The notes under the pieces are model-generated. The model made no database searches and was not told where the DNA came from. It saw nothing but the letters and a program-made list of their open reading frames with translations. Of a stretch of DNA of 35,456 nt, positions 17,208 through 26,655 are shown in pieces (position 1 is the stretch's first letter; each line of letters opens with the position of its first letter). Source of the stretch: Bacteroidota bacterium (GTDB lineage: Bacteria; Bacteroidota; Bacteroidia; Chitinophagales; Chitinophagaceae). The translations under genes were made by a program, and so were the position numbers. The DNA lies in assembly GCA_013288745.1 (NCBI GenBank), contig JABDBG010000021.1, positions 1-35,456 on the forward strand. The letters run 5' to 3'.

Positions 17208-17972
17208 TTAGCTTATGTATCCCTTTACATATTCCTGGGTTAATTTTTCTTTTGGCCTTAATAAAATATCCTCGGTTGGGCCGAATTCTATGATCTCTCC
17301 CATGTATAAAAAAGCGATATAATCAGATAAGCGGCGTGCTTGTCTTAGGATATGCGTAACCAATACCAATGTATATTTATCTTTTAGCTGTAAAAAAAGT
17401 TCTTCGATCTTTTGTGTTGAGATCGGATCGAGTGCAGAGGTAGGTTCGTCGCCTAAAATAATTTCAGGTTCAACCGCTAAACCGCGTGCCAGGCATAAAC
17501 GTTGTTGCTGACCGATAGATAATCTTGCGGCAGAACCATTTAGACGGTCCTTTACTTCATCCCATAAACCTGTTGCGGTAAGATAATGTTCAACAAGAAC
17601 ATCCAATTCTTTTTTCTTTGTTGTACCATGCAATCTTGGGCCGTAGGCGATATTATCATAGATACTCATTGGTAATGGAAAAGGGCGTTGAGATAGCAAT
17701 CCCATCTTTTGGCGCATGCTGGTCACTTCAATATCTTTTCCATAAATATTTTCTCCATCCACTAAAACCTGTCCGTCGATCTGTACATCTTTATTACGAT
17801 CTAATAAACGATTAAATGTTTTTAGCAAAGTAGTTTTTCCGCAACCAGATGGGCCGATAAAAGAAGTTAATTTTTTATCAGGAATATCGATGTTGATATT
17901 TTTTAAAATATGATTGCCCCCAATGTGAACATTCAGGTCCTTTACACGTATATGCGGCGATTCAAAAGTCAT
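17208..17972 (-). CDS. pstB: PstB-like ABC transporter ATPase
   Basis: Walker A GPSGCGKTT; signature LSIGQQQRLCLARGLA; Walker B IILGDEPTSALDP. Start at MTFESPHIRV avoids overlap with pstA. Confidence 0.88.
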   Translation of the reverse strand: MTFESPHIRVKDLNVHIGGNHILKNINIDIPDKKLTSFIGPSGCGKTTLLKTFNRLLDRNKDVQIDGQVLVDGENIYGKDIEVTSMRQKMGLLSQRPFPLPMSIYDNIAYGPRLHGTTKKKELDVLVEHYLTATGLWDEVKDRLNGSAARLSIGQQQRLCLARGLAVEPEIILGDEPTSALDPISTQKIEELFLQLKDKYTLVLVTHILRQARRLSDYIAFLYMGEIIEFGPTEDILLRPKEKLTQEYVKGYIS

Positions 17973-17973
17973 G

Positions 17974-18822
17974 TTATATTTTATGCTTTGATAATTTTTT
18001 ACTGAAATATTTTGCACTTAAACTTATTATTAAAACGATGAAAGTTAATATTAATGCCGCTGCATAAGCGCGGTTCTGTACTTCTTCGATCGGACTGCTC
18101 AATTGAAAAAATATGGCCAGCGGTAAGGTCGCTGTTGGCTGTCCCAATGAAGTTGGAATACTATCCGTATACCCTGCTGTAAATAAAACGGTAGCAGCAT
18201 CGCCGATCGCTCTGCCGAATGATAATAAAATCGCTGTGATGATACCGGGGATCGCTTGCCTTAAAAATATCAAAGAAGTTTCCCAGCGTGTTGCACCTAA
18301 TGCGTAAGTAGCATCAGATAATTCTGTTGGTGCTAAACGGATCACTTCATCAATAGCACGCGCTAAAATTGGTATCACTAATAAAGTAACGGTAATGATA
18401 CCTGCTAACAAAGAAGCCCTTAACCCAAAATAAACCATGATGGTAAAACCAAATGCGCCATACACAATAGATGGAATACCAAATAATACATCGAAGGTTA
18501 AGCGTGTAATATTTGCCAGCCATGAATTTCTTTTGGCATAAATATTTACGTATAGTACAACAGGTATGCTAATAACCAAACCCAATACGGTAGCTCCAAT
18601 GCTGATATATAGTGATCCGATGATGGCATTTAAGATACCACCGCCTTTGCCGATATAATAACCGCCTTCGGGAACTTTGCTGATAATATCCCAGGTTAAA
18701 GATTGCATGCCTTTTGATGCGATCGTATATAATATCATCAATAAAGATCCGGCAATAATTAATGTTGCCAGTATCATTAGCATTTTAAAAAATCCAGATT
18801 CTATTCTTCTTCTCAATTGCAT
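17974..18822 (-). CDS. pstA: PstA-like permease
   Basis: Polytopic permease; ALGATRWETSLIFLRQAIPGIITAILLSFGRAIGDAATVLF. Confidence 0.88.
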   Translation of the reverse strand: MQLRRRIESGFFKMLMILATLIIAGSLLMILYTIASKGMQSLTWDIISKVPEGGYYIGKGGGILNAIIGSLYISIGATVLGLVISIPVVLYVNIYAKRNSWLANITRLTFDVLFGIPSIVYGAFGFTIMVYFGLRASLLAGIITVTLLVIPILARAIDEVIRLAPTELSDATYALGATRWETSLIFLRQAIPGIITAILLSFGRAIGDAATVLFTAGYTDSIPTSLGQPTATLPLAIFFQLSSPIEEVQNRAYAAALILTFIVLIISLSAKYFSKKLSKHKI

Positions 18823-18823
18823 A

Positions 18824-19717
18824 CTAACTTCTATTTTCTATTCTATATAATATCAATCTTGAGATCGCATTGAATATAAAAATGATAACAAATAATATTA
18901 AGGCTGATAACATCAGTGCAGATTCATACATTGGTATCGACATCATATCACCATAATTATTAGCGATCAATGCCGGTAATGGATAAACAGAATCAAATAA
19001 TGAATGTGGTATCATCGGTAAATTACCGCAGACCATCAGCACGGCTAATGTTTCACCGATCGCTCTTGATATACCTAATACAGTTGCTGCAATAATGCCT
19101 GGTACCGATTTTTTTAGGACTACCTTTCTTGTTGTTTCCCATTCAGTCGCACCTAATGATAAAGAAGCTTCTTTCAATTCTTTAGGAACGGTATCAAACA
19201 CTTCCAATAAAATACTAACGATCAAAGGAAATACCATAACCGCTAACACGATACCACCTGCCAATGCACAATACCCCGAAGAGTAATCTACAAAATGTGG
19301 AGCGATATGATCGCCGATATAAGGAACAATTGTCAGTACACCCCATACCCCATATACAACGGGAGGTATACCCGATAAAAGATCGATCAATGGAACTAAT
19401 ATTTGTCTTATTCTATGCGGCGCATATTCTGCAATATAGATGGCGCATAATAAAGAAAGAGGTAAGGCTATTATGATGGCAATACCAGTAACTGCCAACG
19501 ATCCTATGATGTAGGAAAAGAAGCCGAATTCATTTTTGAATGGTTTCCATTCTGTCGAAGATAATAAATGCCAGAGCGTATCTTGTTGTAGTATTGGCGA
19601 AGATTTATAATACAACCCATAGCCGATAAGCACTACCGTTAAAATAGAGAACAGGCTAAGCTCAAGAAATATATTTGCGCTTAACCTATCCTTTAACAAT
19701 CTTATTTTATAACTCAT
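18824..19717 (-). CDS. pstC: PstC-like permease
   Basis: SLGATEWETTRKVVLKKSVPGIIAATVLGISRAIGETLAVLMVCG. Confidence 0.88.
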   Translation of the reverse strand: MSYKIRLLKDRLSANIFLELSLFSILTVVLIGYGLYYKSSPILQQDTLWHLLSSTEWKPFKNEFGFFSYIIGSLAVTGIAIIIALPLSLLCAIYIAEYAPHRIRQILVPLIDLLSGIPPVVYGVWGVLTIVPYIGDHIAPHFVDYSSGYCALAGGIVLAVMVFPLIVSILLEVFDTVPKELKEASLSLGATEWETTRKVVLKKSVPGIIAATVLGISRAIGETLAVLMVCGNLPMIPHSLFDSVYPLPALIANNYGDMMSIPMYESALMLSALILFVIIFIFNAISRLILYRIENRS

Positions 19718-20667
19718 TTAAGCTTGTTTAATCCTGCAGTTATTTTCGCAGGAGAAAGTGTGATATAACCTTGTTCCGGTATAAATTTTTGTCCGTCCGT
19801 TAAAACGTATTTGATAAATTCTTTAACAGCTTCAGTTTTAGGAGCTCCTTTTGTTACAAAGTAAAGATCTCTTGCGGGAGGCGAAGGATATTTACCTGTA
19901 GTAATAGCTGCAACGATCTGGTCAATAGTGCCGTAAAAATTTTCATCAGCATCTATTTTGCCATTATTGTTTAGGTCGATCGGTAGAGGTATTACACCAT
20001 TAGTAGCTTGTTTTGTATTTTGGTCATAGACGTAAACAATATTATTGAATCCAATTCCTACGGGATCTTTTTTTACGGCTTGTGCTAAACCCGGATCTCC
20101 GTATACTGCTACTCCTTGCAAGTCGTCTTGTTTCTTGCCAAAATAATTTGCCCATGTTTCAGCAGCACCTGCTGCATCAGAACGGGTATACACGTGAATA
20201 GGCGCATTACTTTTTTCACCCGCTTGAGCCCATACTCTTGCATTACCTGTGATAAAGATATCATTCAATGCACTTTTTTTAATTCCTTTTGCTAACAGGT
20301 CTTTAAGGAAAGGATTATTAGCACTAACAACAGGAACTACTGCATCTTTTGTTACAGCAAAAGGGTTAGCGCCTTTTTTACTTTCTTCCGGAGTTAAATT
20401 ACGCGATACCAATCCGATATCTGTAATGCTTGATAACACATCCGTAATGCCTTTTCCTGCACCACCTGCAGAAACATCGATCTTTACATCTGGGTGTAAT
20501 TTTCTAAATTCTTCTGCCCATTTTACAGTGATGGGGTATAGTGCAAATGCACCCGAAATACTGATCGTTCCTGATAATTGATCAGGCCGAGTTGGCGAAT
20601 CTTTGTATGAGCTGAATGTTACCCAACCTAAAGCAAGAAATACTGCCAATAATATTGTCTTCTTCAT
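19714..20667 (-). CDS. PstS-like periplasmic substrate-binding protein; substrate uncertain
   Basis: SGAFALYPITVKWAEEFRKLHPDVKIDVSAGGAGKGITDV; overlaps pstC start by 4 bp. Confidence 0.85.
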   Translation of the reverse strand: MKKTILLAVFLALGWVTFSSYKDSPTRPDQLSGTISISGAFALYPITVKWAEEFRKLHPDVKIDVSAGGAGKGITDVLSSITDIGLVSRNLTPEESKKGANPFAVTKDAVVPVVSANNPFLKDLLAKGIKKSALNDIFITGNARVWAQAGEKSNAPIHVYTRSDAAGAAETWANYFGKKQDDLQGVAVYGDPGLAQAVKKDPVGIGFNNIVYVYDQNTKQATNGVIPLPIDLNNNGKIDADENFYGTIDQIVAAITTGKYPSPPARDLYFVTKGAPKTEAVKEFIKYVLTDGQKFIPEQGYITLSPAKITAGLNKLK

Positions 20668-20685
20668 AATAGTTGTTTTAAGTAT

Positions 20686-20724
20686 AAATGCTGAATGTCA
20701 TTTTAATAATAGCATTCAGCATTT
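20686..20724. promoter_or_regulatory. Intercistronic hairpin between porin and pstS
   Basis: AAATGCTGAATG-N15-CATTCAGCATTT perfect 12-bp stem without a strong T-tract on the minus strand. Confidence 0.6.
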
Positions 20725-20731
20725 AAATAAT

Positions 20732-21991
20732 TTAGAATGCAATTTGTAATTGCGCTGTTGCTACATCATTATATTGTACAGCAGGGATATTTCCTTGTTC
20801 TGTTCTCCATGAATAATCAAGCTGCAATTTTGCCCAATTATTGAAGAAGATATTAGCTCCAAAAATTAAATAAGTATTGGCATCGCTTATCTTATTCAAG
20901 CCAGGACTTTTAGGATTAACAACAGGGCTGTAAGTATCATACTTAACAACAAACTGGAATTTTTTAGGAATGAAGAAGTATGCAGCTTGTGCATACCAAC
21001 CTTGATGAATTGCCGGAACAGGTTGAGAAGCATAGTGCCTGTCATTACCATCTTGTCCGCGCAAGAATTCACTTCTTAAGGAGAAGGCTTTGTAGTTTAC
21101 AGCTAATTCAGTTCCCCAGCGTGTGCGCAATTGATCTTTAGTGGGTGTTTTAGCAAATCTATCGTAACCATTATAATAGGATCCGCCAACAGTTAAGAAA
21201 TCAAACGGGTGAATTAATAAACGACCGGAGAAATCTTTCGATTCGTTGTTATCTGCCACATTAATACCTGCACCATTAAATAGGCCTGCGTAATAATCAA
21301 TTAAAGATCTTGTGTCGTTGATCTTGAAAAAACTACCGCTTATTTGCACACCAAGGTCACGGCCATTCTGATTACCGATAGAATCGATAATGCCGTTTGA
21401 GCCATCACCTTTTCTTGCTACCAATGCATTTACAACCTGTGATCGATCTACGGTTTCAAGATTTCTATCTTGCACATTGTTTTCCAAAGAAAAGGGCAAT
21501 GTAAATTGACCTGCAGTTATTTTTAAATAACTCGCAGCCTTATAAGCGATATATGCATCTAGTAATGTTGGTGATATTACCGCGTTTGTTGTAGTTGTTG
21601 ATGTTCCTGCGGGTACTGAAGATGTTCCCCCGACAAAATCAACCAATAAGCGGTATTGCCATTTGGAAGTAATATCTCCATTGATATCCAATCTTGCTCT
21701 TCTTATATCAATACCGTCTGCTTTGTTAGCTTTTGGATATGCCTGGTACCTTACTTGAGTGTAGCCACCTATCTGGAATGCACGACTTGCATTAATAGGG
21801 AATACTTTTTGCTTTGCTTTTTCATCTTGCTTCGCGATGGCAGAAACTGCGCGGATCGAATCTGCTTCTTGTTGCGTAATAGTTCCCTTTGCGATCAGGA
21901 TATTTAATACATCATCCGATGTCTGTGCCGATGCCTTTACAGCAAATAGTATTGTAAAAATGGCGATCGATAATAATTTAATAAGTCTCAT
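20732..21991 (-). CDS. OprP/OprO-like porin (phosphate-selective porin family)
   Basis: Signal peptide; N-terminal coiled coil (LIAKGTITQQEADSIRA); FQIGGYTQVRYQAYP; DIRRARLDINGDITSKWQYRLLVDF; C-terminal F. Confidence 0.85.
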   Translation of the reverse strand: MRLIKLLSIAIFTILFAVKASAQTSDDVLNILIAKGTITQQEADSIRAVSAIAKQDEKAKQKVFPINASRAFQIGGYTQVRYQAYPKANKADGIDIRRARLDINGDITSKWQYRLLVDFVGGTSSVPAGTSTTTTNAVISPTLLDAYIAYKAASYLKITAGQFTLPFSLENNVQDRNLETVDRSQVVNALVARKGDGSNGIIDSIGNQNGRDLGVQISGSFFKINDTRSLIDYYAGLFNGAGINVADNNESKDFSGRLLIHPFDFLTVGGSYYNGYDRFAKTPTKDQLRTRWGTELAVNYKAFSLRSEFLRGQDGNDRHYASQPVPAIHQGWYAQAAYFFIPKKFQFVVKYDTYSPVVNPKSPGLNKISDANTYLIFGANIFFNNWAKLQLDYSWRTEQGNIPAVQYNDVATAQLQIAF

Positions 21992-22052
21992 CAGTCTAGT
22001 AATTTAGTAGAGTTTTAAAATAAAAAAAGTAATAATTGTTTTATGTAAAATC

Positions 22053-22181
22053 TTAAATGTCCCCATTGGGACAGCAACAGCTGTTGATAATTGCAACCAT
22101 TTGTCCTTTGTGCAAAGACAATATAGCAGTATGACTAATAGTAGCCTGTGCGTTGTTTGGTTTAATTAATTGTGATGCCAT
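22053..22181 (-). CDS. Candidate cysteine leader peptide: MASQLIKPNNAQATISHTAILSLHKGQMVAIINSCCCPNGDI*
   Basis: ATG at 22181-22179, open for 42 codons, stop 22055-22053; three consecutive Cys codons TGT TGC TGT. Sits between promoter and porin start. A downstream in-frame ATG (22100) would give MVAIINSCCCPNGDI. Confidence 0.65.
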   Translation of the reverse strand: MASQLIKPNNAQATISHTAILSLHKGQMVAIINSCCCPNGDI

Positions 22182-22194
22182 TGTTAGTTGTATT

Positions 22195-22217
22195 TAGCCT
22201 ACTAATATGGTAGACTT
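22195..22217. promoter_or_regulatory. Second operator copy, just downstream of the -7 element
   Basis: TAGCCTA-CTAATATGG-TAGACTT, N9 spacer, near-perfect dyad. Confidence 0.55.
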
Positions 22218-22230
22218 TTGTTTGATGAGG

Positions 22231-22273
22231 CAAAAATAGGAGGTTTGTATTACCCCACCAAATTAATAGACTA
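22231..22273 (-). promoter_or_regulatory. Promoter of the porin/Pst-like operon with overlapping operator
   Basis: -7 TATTTTTG (22238-22231), N20, -33 TTTG (22262-22259); TACCCCA-CCAAATTAA-TAGACTA (22251-22273). Confidence 0.65.
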
Positions 22274-22296
22274 TTTTTTTAAAAAGATAAAAAAAT

Positions 22297-22322
22297 AAGC
22301 CCTGATCAGTTGATCAGGGCTT
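22297..22322 (-). terminator. Terminator of the RND efflux operon
   Basis: AAGCCCTGATCA/TGATCAGGGCTT stem followed on the minus strand by ATTTTTTTATC. Confidence 0.8.
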
Positions 22323-22353
22323 TGTCAGTATTTAGATAGAGAGGGGGATGTAT

Positions 22354-23427
22354 TTATTTTGCTGTTTCTTCTATTTCATCATTCGCATTAATTATTACGC
22401 TATCTCCTGACTGGAGAGAGCCATATACTTCAATATTATCAACGGTTTCGTTTCCTGTACTTACATCTGCTTTAGTAATTGCACCGTTGTGCATTACTAA
22501 TACATATTTTCTTTCAGTAGAAGTAACAACAGCCGATTTTGGAACAGATAACGCGTTATCATTACCCTTCGATTGTAATACCACATCTGCGTACATACCC
22601 GGTGCTAAAGAACCGTCTTTATTTGGTACGTCTATTTCTATTCTTTCCGAACGATATTGTTCATTGATATTATCAGATTTACGACTGATTATACCGCTCA
22701 TCTTTTTGCCCGGGAATGCACTAGTGTAAAATGAAACTGAATCTTTATCTTTTAATGTTCCTGCAACACCCTCAGGGATATCTACCTGTAATCGTAAATG
22801 ATCCACTTGTTTTAATTCAAGCATAGGAATATTTTTTTCTTCTGCACTCACTAATGCTCCGGGATGAACATTACGTTCTGTTATTACACCCGTGAATGGA
22901 GCAGTCACTTGTAAATAGCCCATCATTGTTTGTTGCATTTGCCAATCATCTTTTTCAGCATTGCATAAAGCATTATCAGCTTCCATTTTTGCTTTAATGG
23001 TGGATAGATCTAAAGGTGAAATAGCGCCGGGTGTTTTAGATGCTTCTAACAGACGGTTGTAATGTTCCTGATCGATCGAATAATCTGCTTTAGCCTTTTC
23101 ATATTTTTCTTTTGCTTCTAATGATGCCTGTTCCAATTCAGGCGCTTCCAACAACATTAATAATTGTCCTTTAGAAACTTTAGAGCCAATATCAACTAGT
23201 ACAGTTTTTACATAGCCATTTACTTTAGGAAAAATACTTACCTCTTCATACGCTACTAATTGTGCAGGTAATTTTATAATAGTGGCCACACCTGCTTTTT
23301 TAACAACTGTCAGTTGGTATTGAGGGATTGAGGTTTTATTTTCAGCAGGTTTGTTATCGGCTGCTTTATTTTCTGAGCATGATGCAAAAGCAAATGTAGA
23401 AAAAATTAAAATGATATAATATTTCAT
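22354..23427 (-). CDS. RND efflux periplasmic adaptor (MFP), lipoprotein
   Basis: Lipoprotein signal; VNGYVKTVLVDIGSKVSKGQLLMLLEAPELEQA; VTAPFTGVITERNVHPGALV. Confidence 0.92.
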   Translation of the reverse strand: MKYYIILIFSTFAFASCSENKAADNKPAENKTSIPQYQLTVVKKAGVATIIKLPAQLVAYEEVSIFPKVNGYVKTVLVDIGSKVSKGQLLMLLEAPELEQASLEAKEKYEKAKADYSIDQEHYNRLLEASKTPGAISPLDLSTIKAKMEADNALCNAEKDDWQMQQTMMGYLQVTAPFTGVITERNVHPGALVSAEEKNIPMLELKQVDHLRLQVDIPEGVAGTLKDKDSVSFYTSAFPGKKMSGIISRKSDNINEQYRSERIEIDVPNKDGSLAPGMYADVVLQSKGNDNALSVPKSAVVTSTERKYVLVMHNGAITKADVSTGNETVDNIEVYGSLQSGDSVIINANDEIEETAK

Positions 23428-23437
23428 GGTATAAAAT

Positions 23438-26400
23438 TTAGTTGTTTGAATCTTCCGGTAATAAAGAGATAGATTTTAGTGAAGCTTTTTGTTGGATCCA
23501 TCCATATACAAGCGGTACAATAAATAGTGCCGCAAAAGTGGATGCAAATAATCCACCGATCACTGCGCGGCCAAGCGGTGCGGATTGATCGCCGGATTCA
23601 CCAAGGCCACTTGCCATTGGTATCATACCCGCTATCATCGCAAGACTTGTCATTAATATAGGACGTAAACGCACACTTGCCGCTACAGTTGCTGCTTTAA
23701 ACGGATCTTTATATTCTAATTTTAATGCCTCGGCATTGGTTACAATTAATATAGCATTAGCAACAGATACGCCTACTGCCATAATAATGCCCATATAAGA
23801 TTGCAGGTTCAATGTCGCACCGGTTGCTAATAACAATAACATCGAACCCAATAATACCGCAGGTACAGTTGCCAAGACAGAAATGGCTACGCCAAAAGAT
23901 TGGTAATTTGCAGCGAGTAATAAAAGTATTACTATGATGGCAGCTATCAAACCGCTTTGCAAAGAATCTAATGTTTCTGTTAATAAAGACGACATCCCTT
24001 TTATTTCAGGAACTAATCCTGCAGGTGGCGTACCTAATTCATCAATTGATTTTTGTACGGCTGTTGTTGCACTACCCAGATCCTTTTTATAAATATTTGC
24101 ACTAACCGTAACAAAACGCCTTGGTCCGCTACGGTCATATTCTCCCGGAACAGTAGTAAGAGACAGTGTGGCAACATCAGACAATACAGGACGAGGTTGA
24201 CCTTTTACCAACGGTATAGATTGCAATTCTTCAACAGAATTCATATCATATTCGGGTATCTGCACCTGTGTCTGATAAGTGTATGCACTCTTCTCATCTA
24301 ACCATAAATTTTTATTGGTATAACGACTTGAAGAAGTAGCATCTGTTATACTTTTAGAAACATTGTCGAGCGATAGTCCCATCAGCGCCAGTTTATTTCG
24401 ATCGATAGTAATATTGACCGTAGGGAAATCCAAGGGTTGCGCTATTTGCACGTCTCTTAAAAAAGAAATATTCTTTAATTTATCAACCAATTTTCCTGCA
24501 TAGTTTTTAATTTCTGCCATATTTTTCCCTGCAACCCTCACTTCAATTGGTGTGGAAGATCCTTGAGCCATTATTTTTTCTGTAAGTTCAATGGGCTCAA
24601 ATGAAATTTTTATATTGGGATATGCTTGTGCAATACTTTTTCGTAACTGCTCTTTCAGTTCTTCCATATTCACTTTGTAATCTTTATCAAGATTAATTTG
24701 TATAATGGATTCATGCGTGCCGCTATTAAAAATGTATAAATTACTAACACCGAAATTACTAGGCACTACACCAACAAAAGCCGATGAAATAGCAATATGA
24801 TGATTCACGGTTGAATCCATAATACTCAATACAGCTTTTGTAGTAGCTTCTGTAATTTCTAATCTTGTTCCATCAGGCTCACGTATCCTCAATTGTAATT
24901 GCCCATTATTTGTTTTTGGCAAGAGGTCTTTTCCTATAAAAACATAACAGAGGCCGGCTGCCGCAATAGCAAGAATGAGATAGATACTTACAATTATTTT
25001 TCTATTCGGCATCCAGTTATCAAGTCTTGTTGCTAAACCTACTTTTAGCTTTTGAAAAAATCCATCATCTGTGTGATGATCTCTATCTTCCTGATCATGA
25101 TGAGCTATTTGTTCACTTTCACTTTTATTCAGGTCTAATCCTGCATGTGCATGAATTCCTTTGTGATGGTATTGAAACATTTCAGCTTTTAATACCCATA
25201 CAGAAATAACAGGCACCAATGTTTGTGCAGCAAAAAATGAAACGATCATCGCAAAAGCGATTGATAATGACAAAGGAAGGAACATTGCTTTTGGTACGCC
25301 GCTCATCACAAATGCTGGCGCAAATACGGCAAGGATACACAATAATATCAGCAATAAAGGAAAGGATATTTCAGCGCAGGCATCCAGCACAGCTTGCTTT
25401 TTATCTTTACCCATTTCCAGATGCTGGTGTATATTTTCTATCGTCACTGTGGCCTGATCAACCAACACGCCGATAGCAAGTGATAATCCACTTAACGTCA
25501 TTATATTAATTGTTTGCCCGGCTAACTTAAGAAAAAAAACGGCGCTTAATATGGCAACAGGTATGGTAATGATCACGACTAAACTACTTCTCCAATCACG
25601 GAGAAATAATAATACCATCAATCCTGTTAAGATCGCTCCAAGAATTCCTTCTGTCATTAAACTCTTGGCAGAGTTCATAACAAATACCGATTGATCGAAT
25701 TCGTAACTAATGTCAACGTCATCCGGCAATAAGCTTTTCATTTCAGGGATTTTCTTGCGCAATGTTTGTACAACATCCCAGGTAGATGCATCAGCCGTTT
25801 TAACTACAGGTATGTAAACAGATCGTTTGCCATTTACCAATGCATAATCAATAGTGATATCTGCACCATCAGAAACTGTTGCGATATCTCTAACATATAC
25901 GGCGCCCGTTCCATTACTTTTTATCGGGATGTTTTCAAATGCTGATACTTTATTCTCTAATGAATTAATAGAAGTGATATACATTAAACTGTCCACCCGC
26001 AAATTTCCAGATGGCGTGATGGTATTGTTTTTTACAATAGCATCAACTACTTCATCAGCAGATAGATTGTATGTGCGCAATTTTTCCGGCGTAACATTGA
26101 TCAATACTGTTCTAGCATTCGATCCAAACGGTGGCGCAGATGACATGCCGGGCACTGTCGCAAATAAAGGGCGAACCCTTGTAATAGCAAGATCAAAAAT
26201 GTCTTTTAGTGATTTTGTCTTGCTGCTAAAAACCAATTCACCCACAGGTAATGAAGATGCATCAAAGCGGATCACCTGTGGCGGAAGTGAGCCCGGTGGG
26301 AAAAATGCCGATACCCTATTCACCTGCAGTGCTACCTGTGCAGATGCTTCGGCCATATCTGTATTTTCGTAAAAGCTTAATTTGATAAGGGATAATCCTT

Positions 26401-26650
26401 GTATATTTTTACTCTCAACATTTTTGATACCGTTGATATATAAAAACTGGTCCTGCATACGTGTAGAAAAAAAACCTTCCATTTGTTGGGCAGACATACC
26501 TCCATATTGTTCAATAACATAAATGGTAGGAGAGTTTAATTTCGGAAATATATCAATGGGTATTGTGCGTATTGCCATTATTGAGAATAACAAAAGACTG
26601 ATAAACAATACTAATATCGTTATGGGCCTTTTTAATGCGAAACGTACCAT
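23438..26650 (-). CDS. RND efflux permease (AcrB/HAE1-like) with His-rich insertion
   Basis: MVRFALKRPITILVLF; GLSLAIGVLVDQATVTIENI; SYMGIIMAVGVSVANAILIV. Confidence 0.95.
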   Translation of the reverse strand: MVRFALKRPITILVLFISLLLFSIMAIRTIPIDIFPKLNSPTIYVIEQYGGMSAQQMEGFFSTRMQDQFLYINGIKNVESKNIQGLSLIKLSFYENTDMAEASAQVALQVNRVSAFFPPGSLPPQVIRFDASSLPVGELVFSSKTKSLKDIFDLAITRVRPLFATVPGMSSAPPFGSNARTVLINVTPEKLRTYNLSADEVVDAIVKNNTITPSGNLRVDSLMYITSINSLENKVSAFENIPIKSNGTGAVYVRDIATVSDGADITIDYALVNGKRSVYIPVVKTADASTWDVVQTLRKKIPEMKSLLPDDVDISYEFDQSVFVMNSAKSLMTEGILGAILTGLMVLLFLRDWRSSLVVIITIPVAILSAVFFLKLAGQTINIMTLSGLSLAIGVLVDQATVTIENIHQHLEMGKDKKQAVLDACAEISFPLLLILLCILAVFAPAFVMSGVPKAMFLPLSLSIAFAMIVSFFAAQTLVPVISVWVLKAEMFQYHHKGIHAHAGLDLNKSESEQIAHHDQEDRDHHTDDGFFQKLKVGLATRLDNWMPNRKIIVSIYLILAIAAAGLCYVFIGKDLLPKTNNGQLQLRIREPDGTRLEITEATTKAVLSIMDSTVNHHIAISSAFVGVVPSNFGVSNLYIFNSGTHESIIQINLDKDYKVNMEELKEQLRKSIAQAYPNIKISFEPIELTEKIMAQGSSTPIEVRVAGKNMAEIKNYAGKLVDKLKNISFLRDVQIAQPLDFPTVNITIDRNKLALMGLSLDNVSKSITDATSSSRYTNKNLWLDEKSAYTYQTQVQIPEYDMNSVEELQSIPLVKGQPRPVLSDVATLSLTTVPGEYDRSGPRRFVTVSANIYKKDLGSATTAVQKSIDELGTPPAGLVPEIKGMSSLLTETLDSLQSGLIAAIIVILLLLAANYQSFGVAISVLATVPAVLLGSMLLLLATGATLNLQSYMGIIMAVGVSVANAILIVTNAEALKLEYKDPFKAATVAASVRLRPILMTSLAMIAGMIPMASGLGESGDQSAPLGRAVIGGLFASTFAALFIVPLVYGWIQQKASLKSISLLPEDSNN

Positions 26651-26655
26651 AATAA

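Noticed and set aside
17973-18017. Upstream start of pstB in the ORF track
   Set aside because: It overlaps pstA by 44 bp; MTFESPHIRV at 17972 is the natural start.
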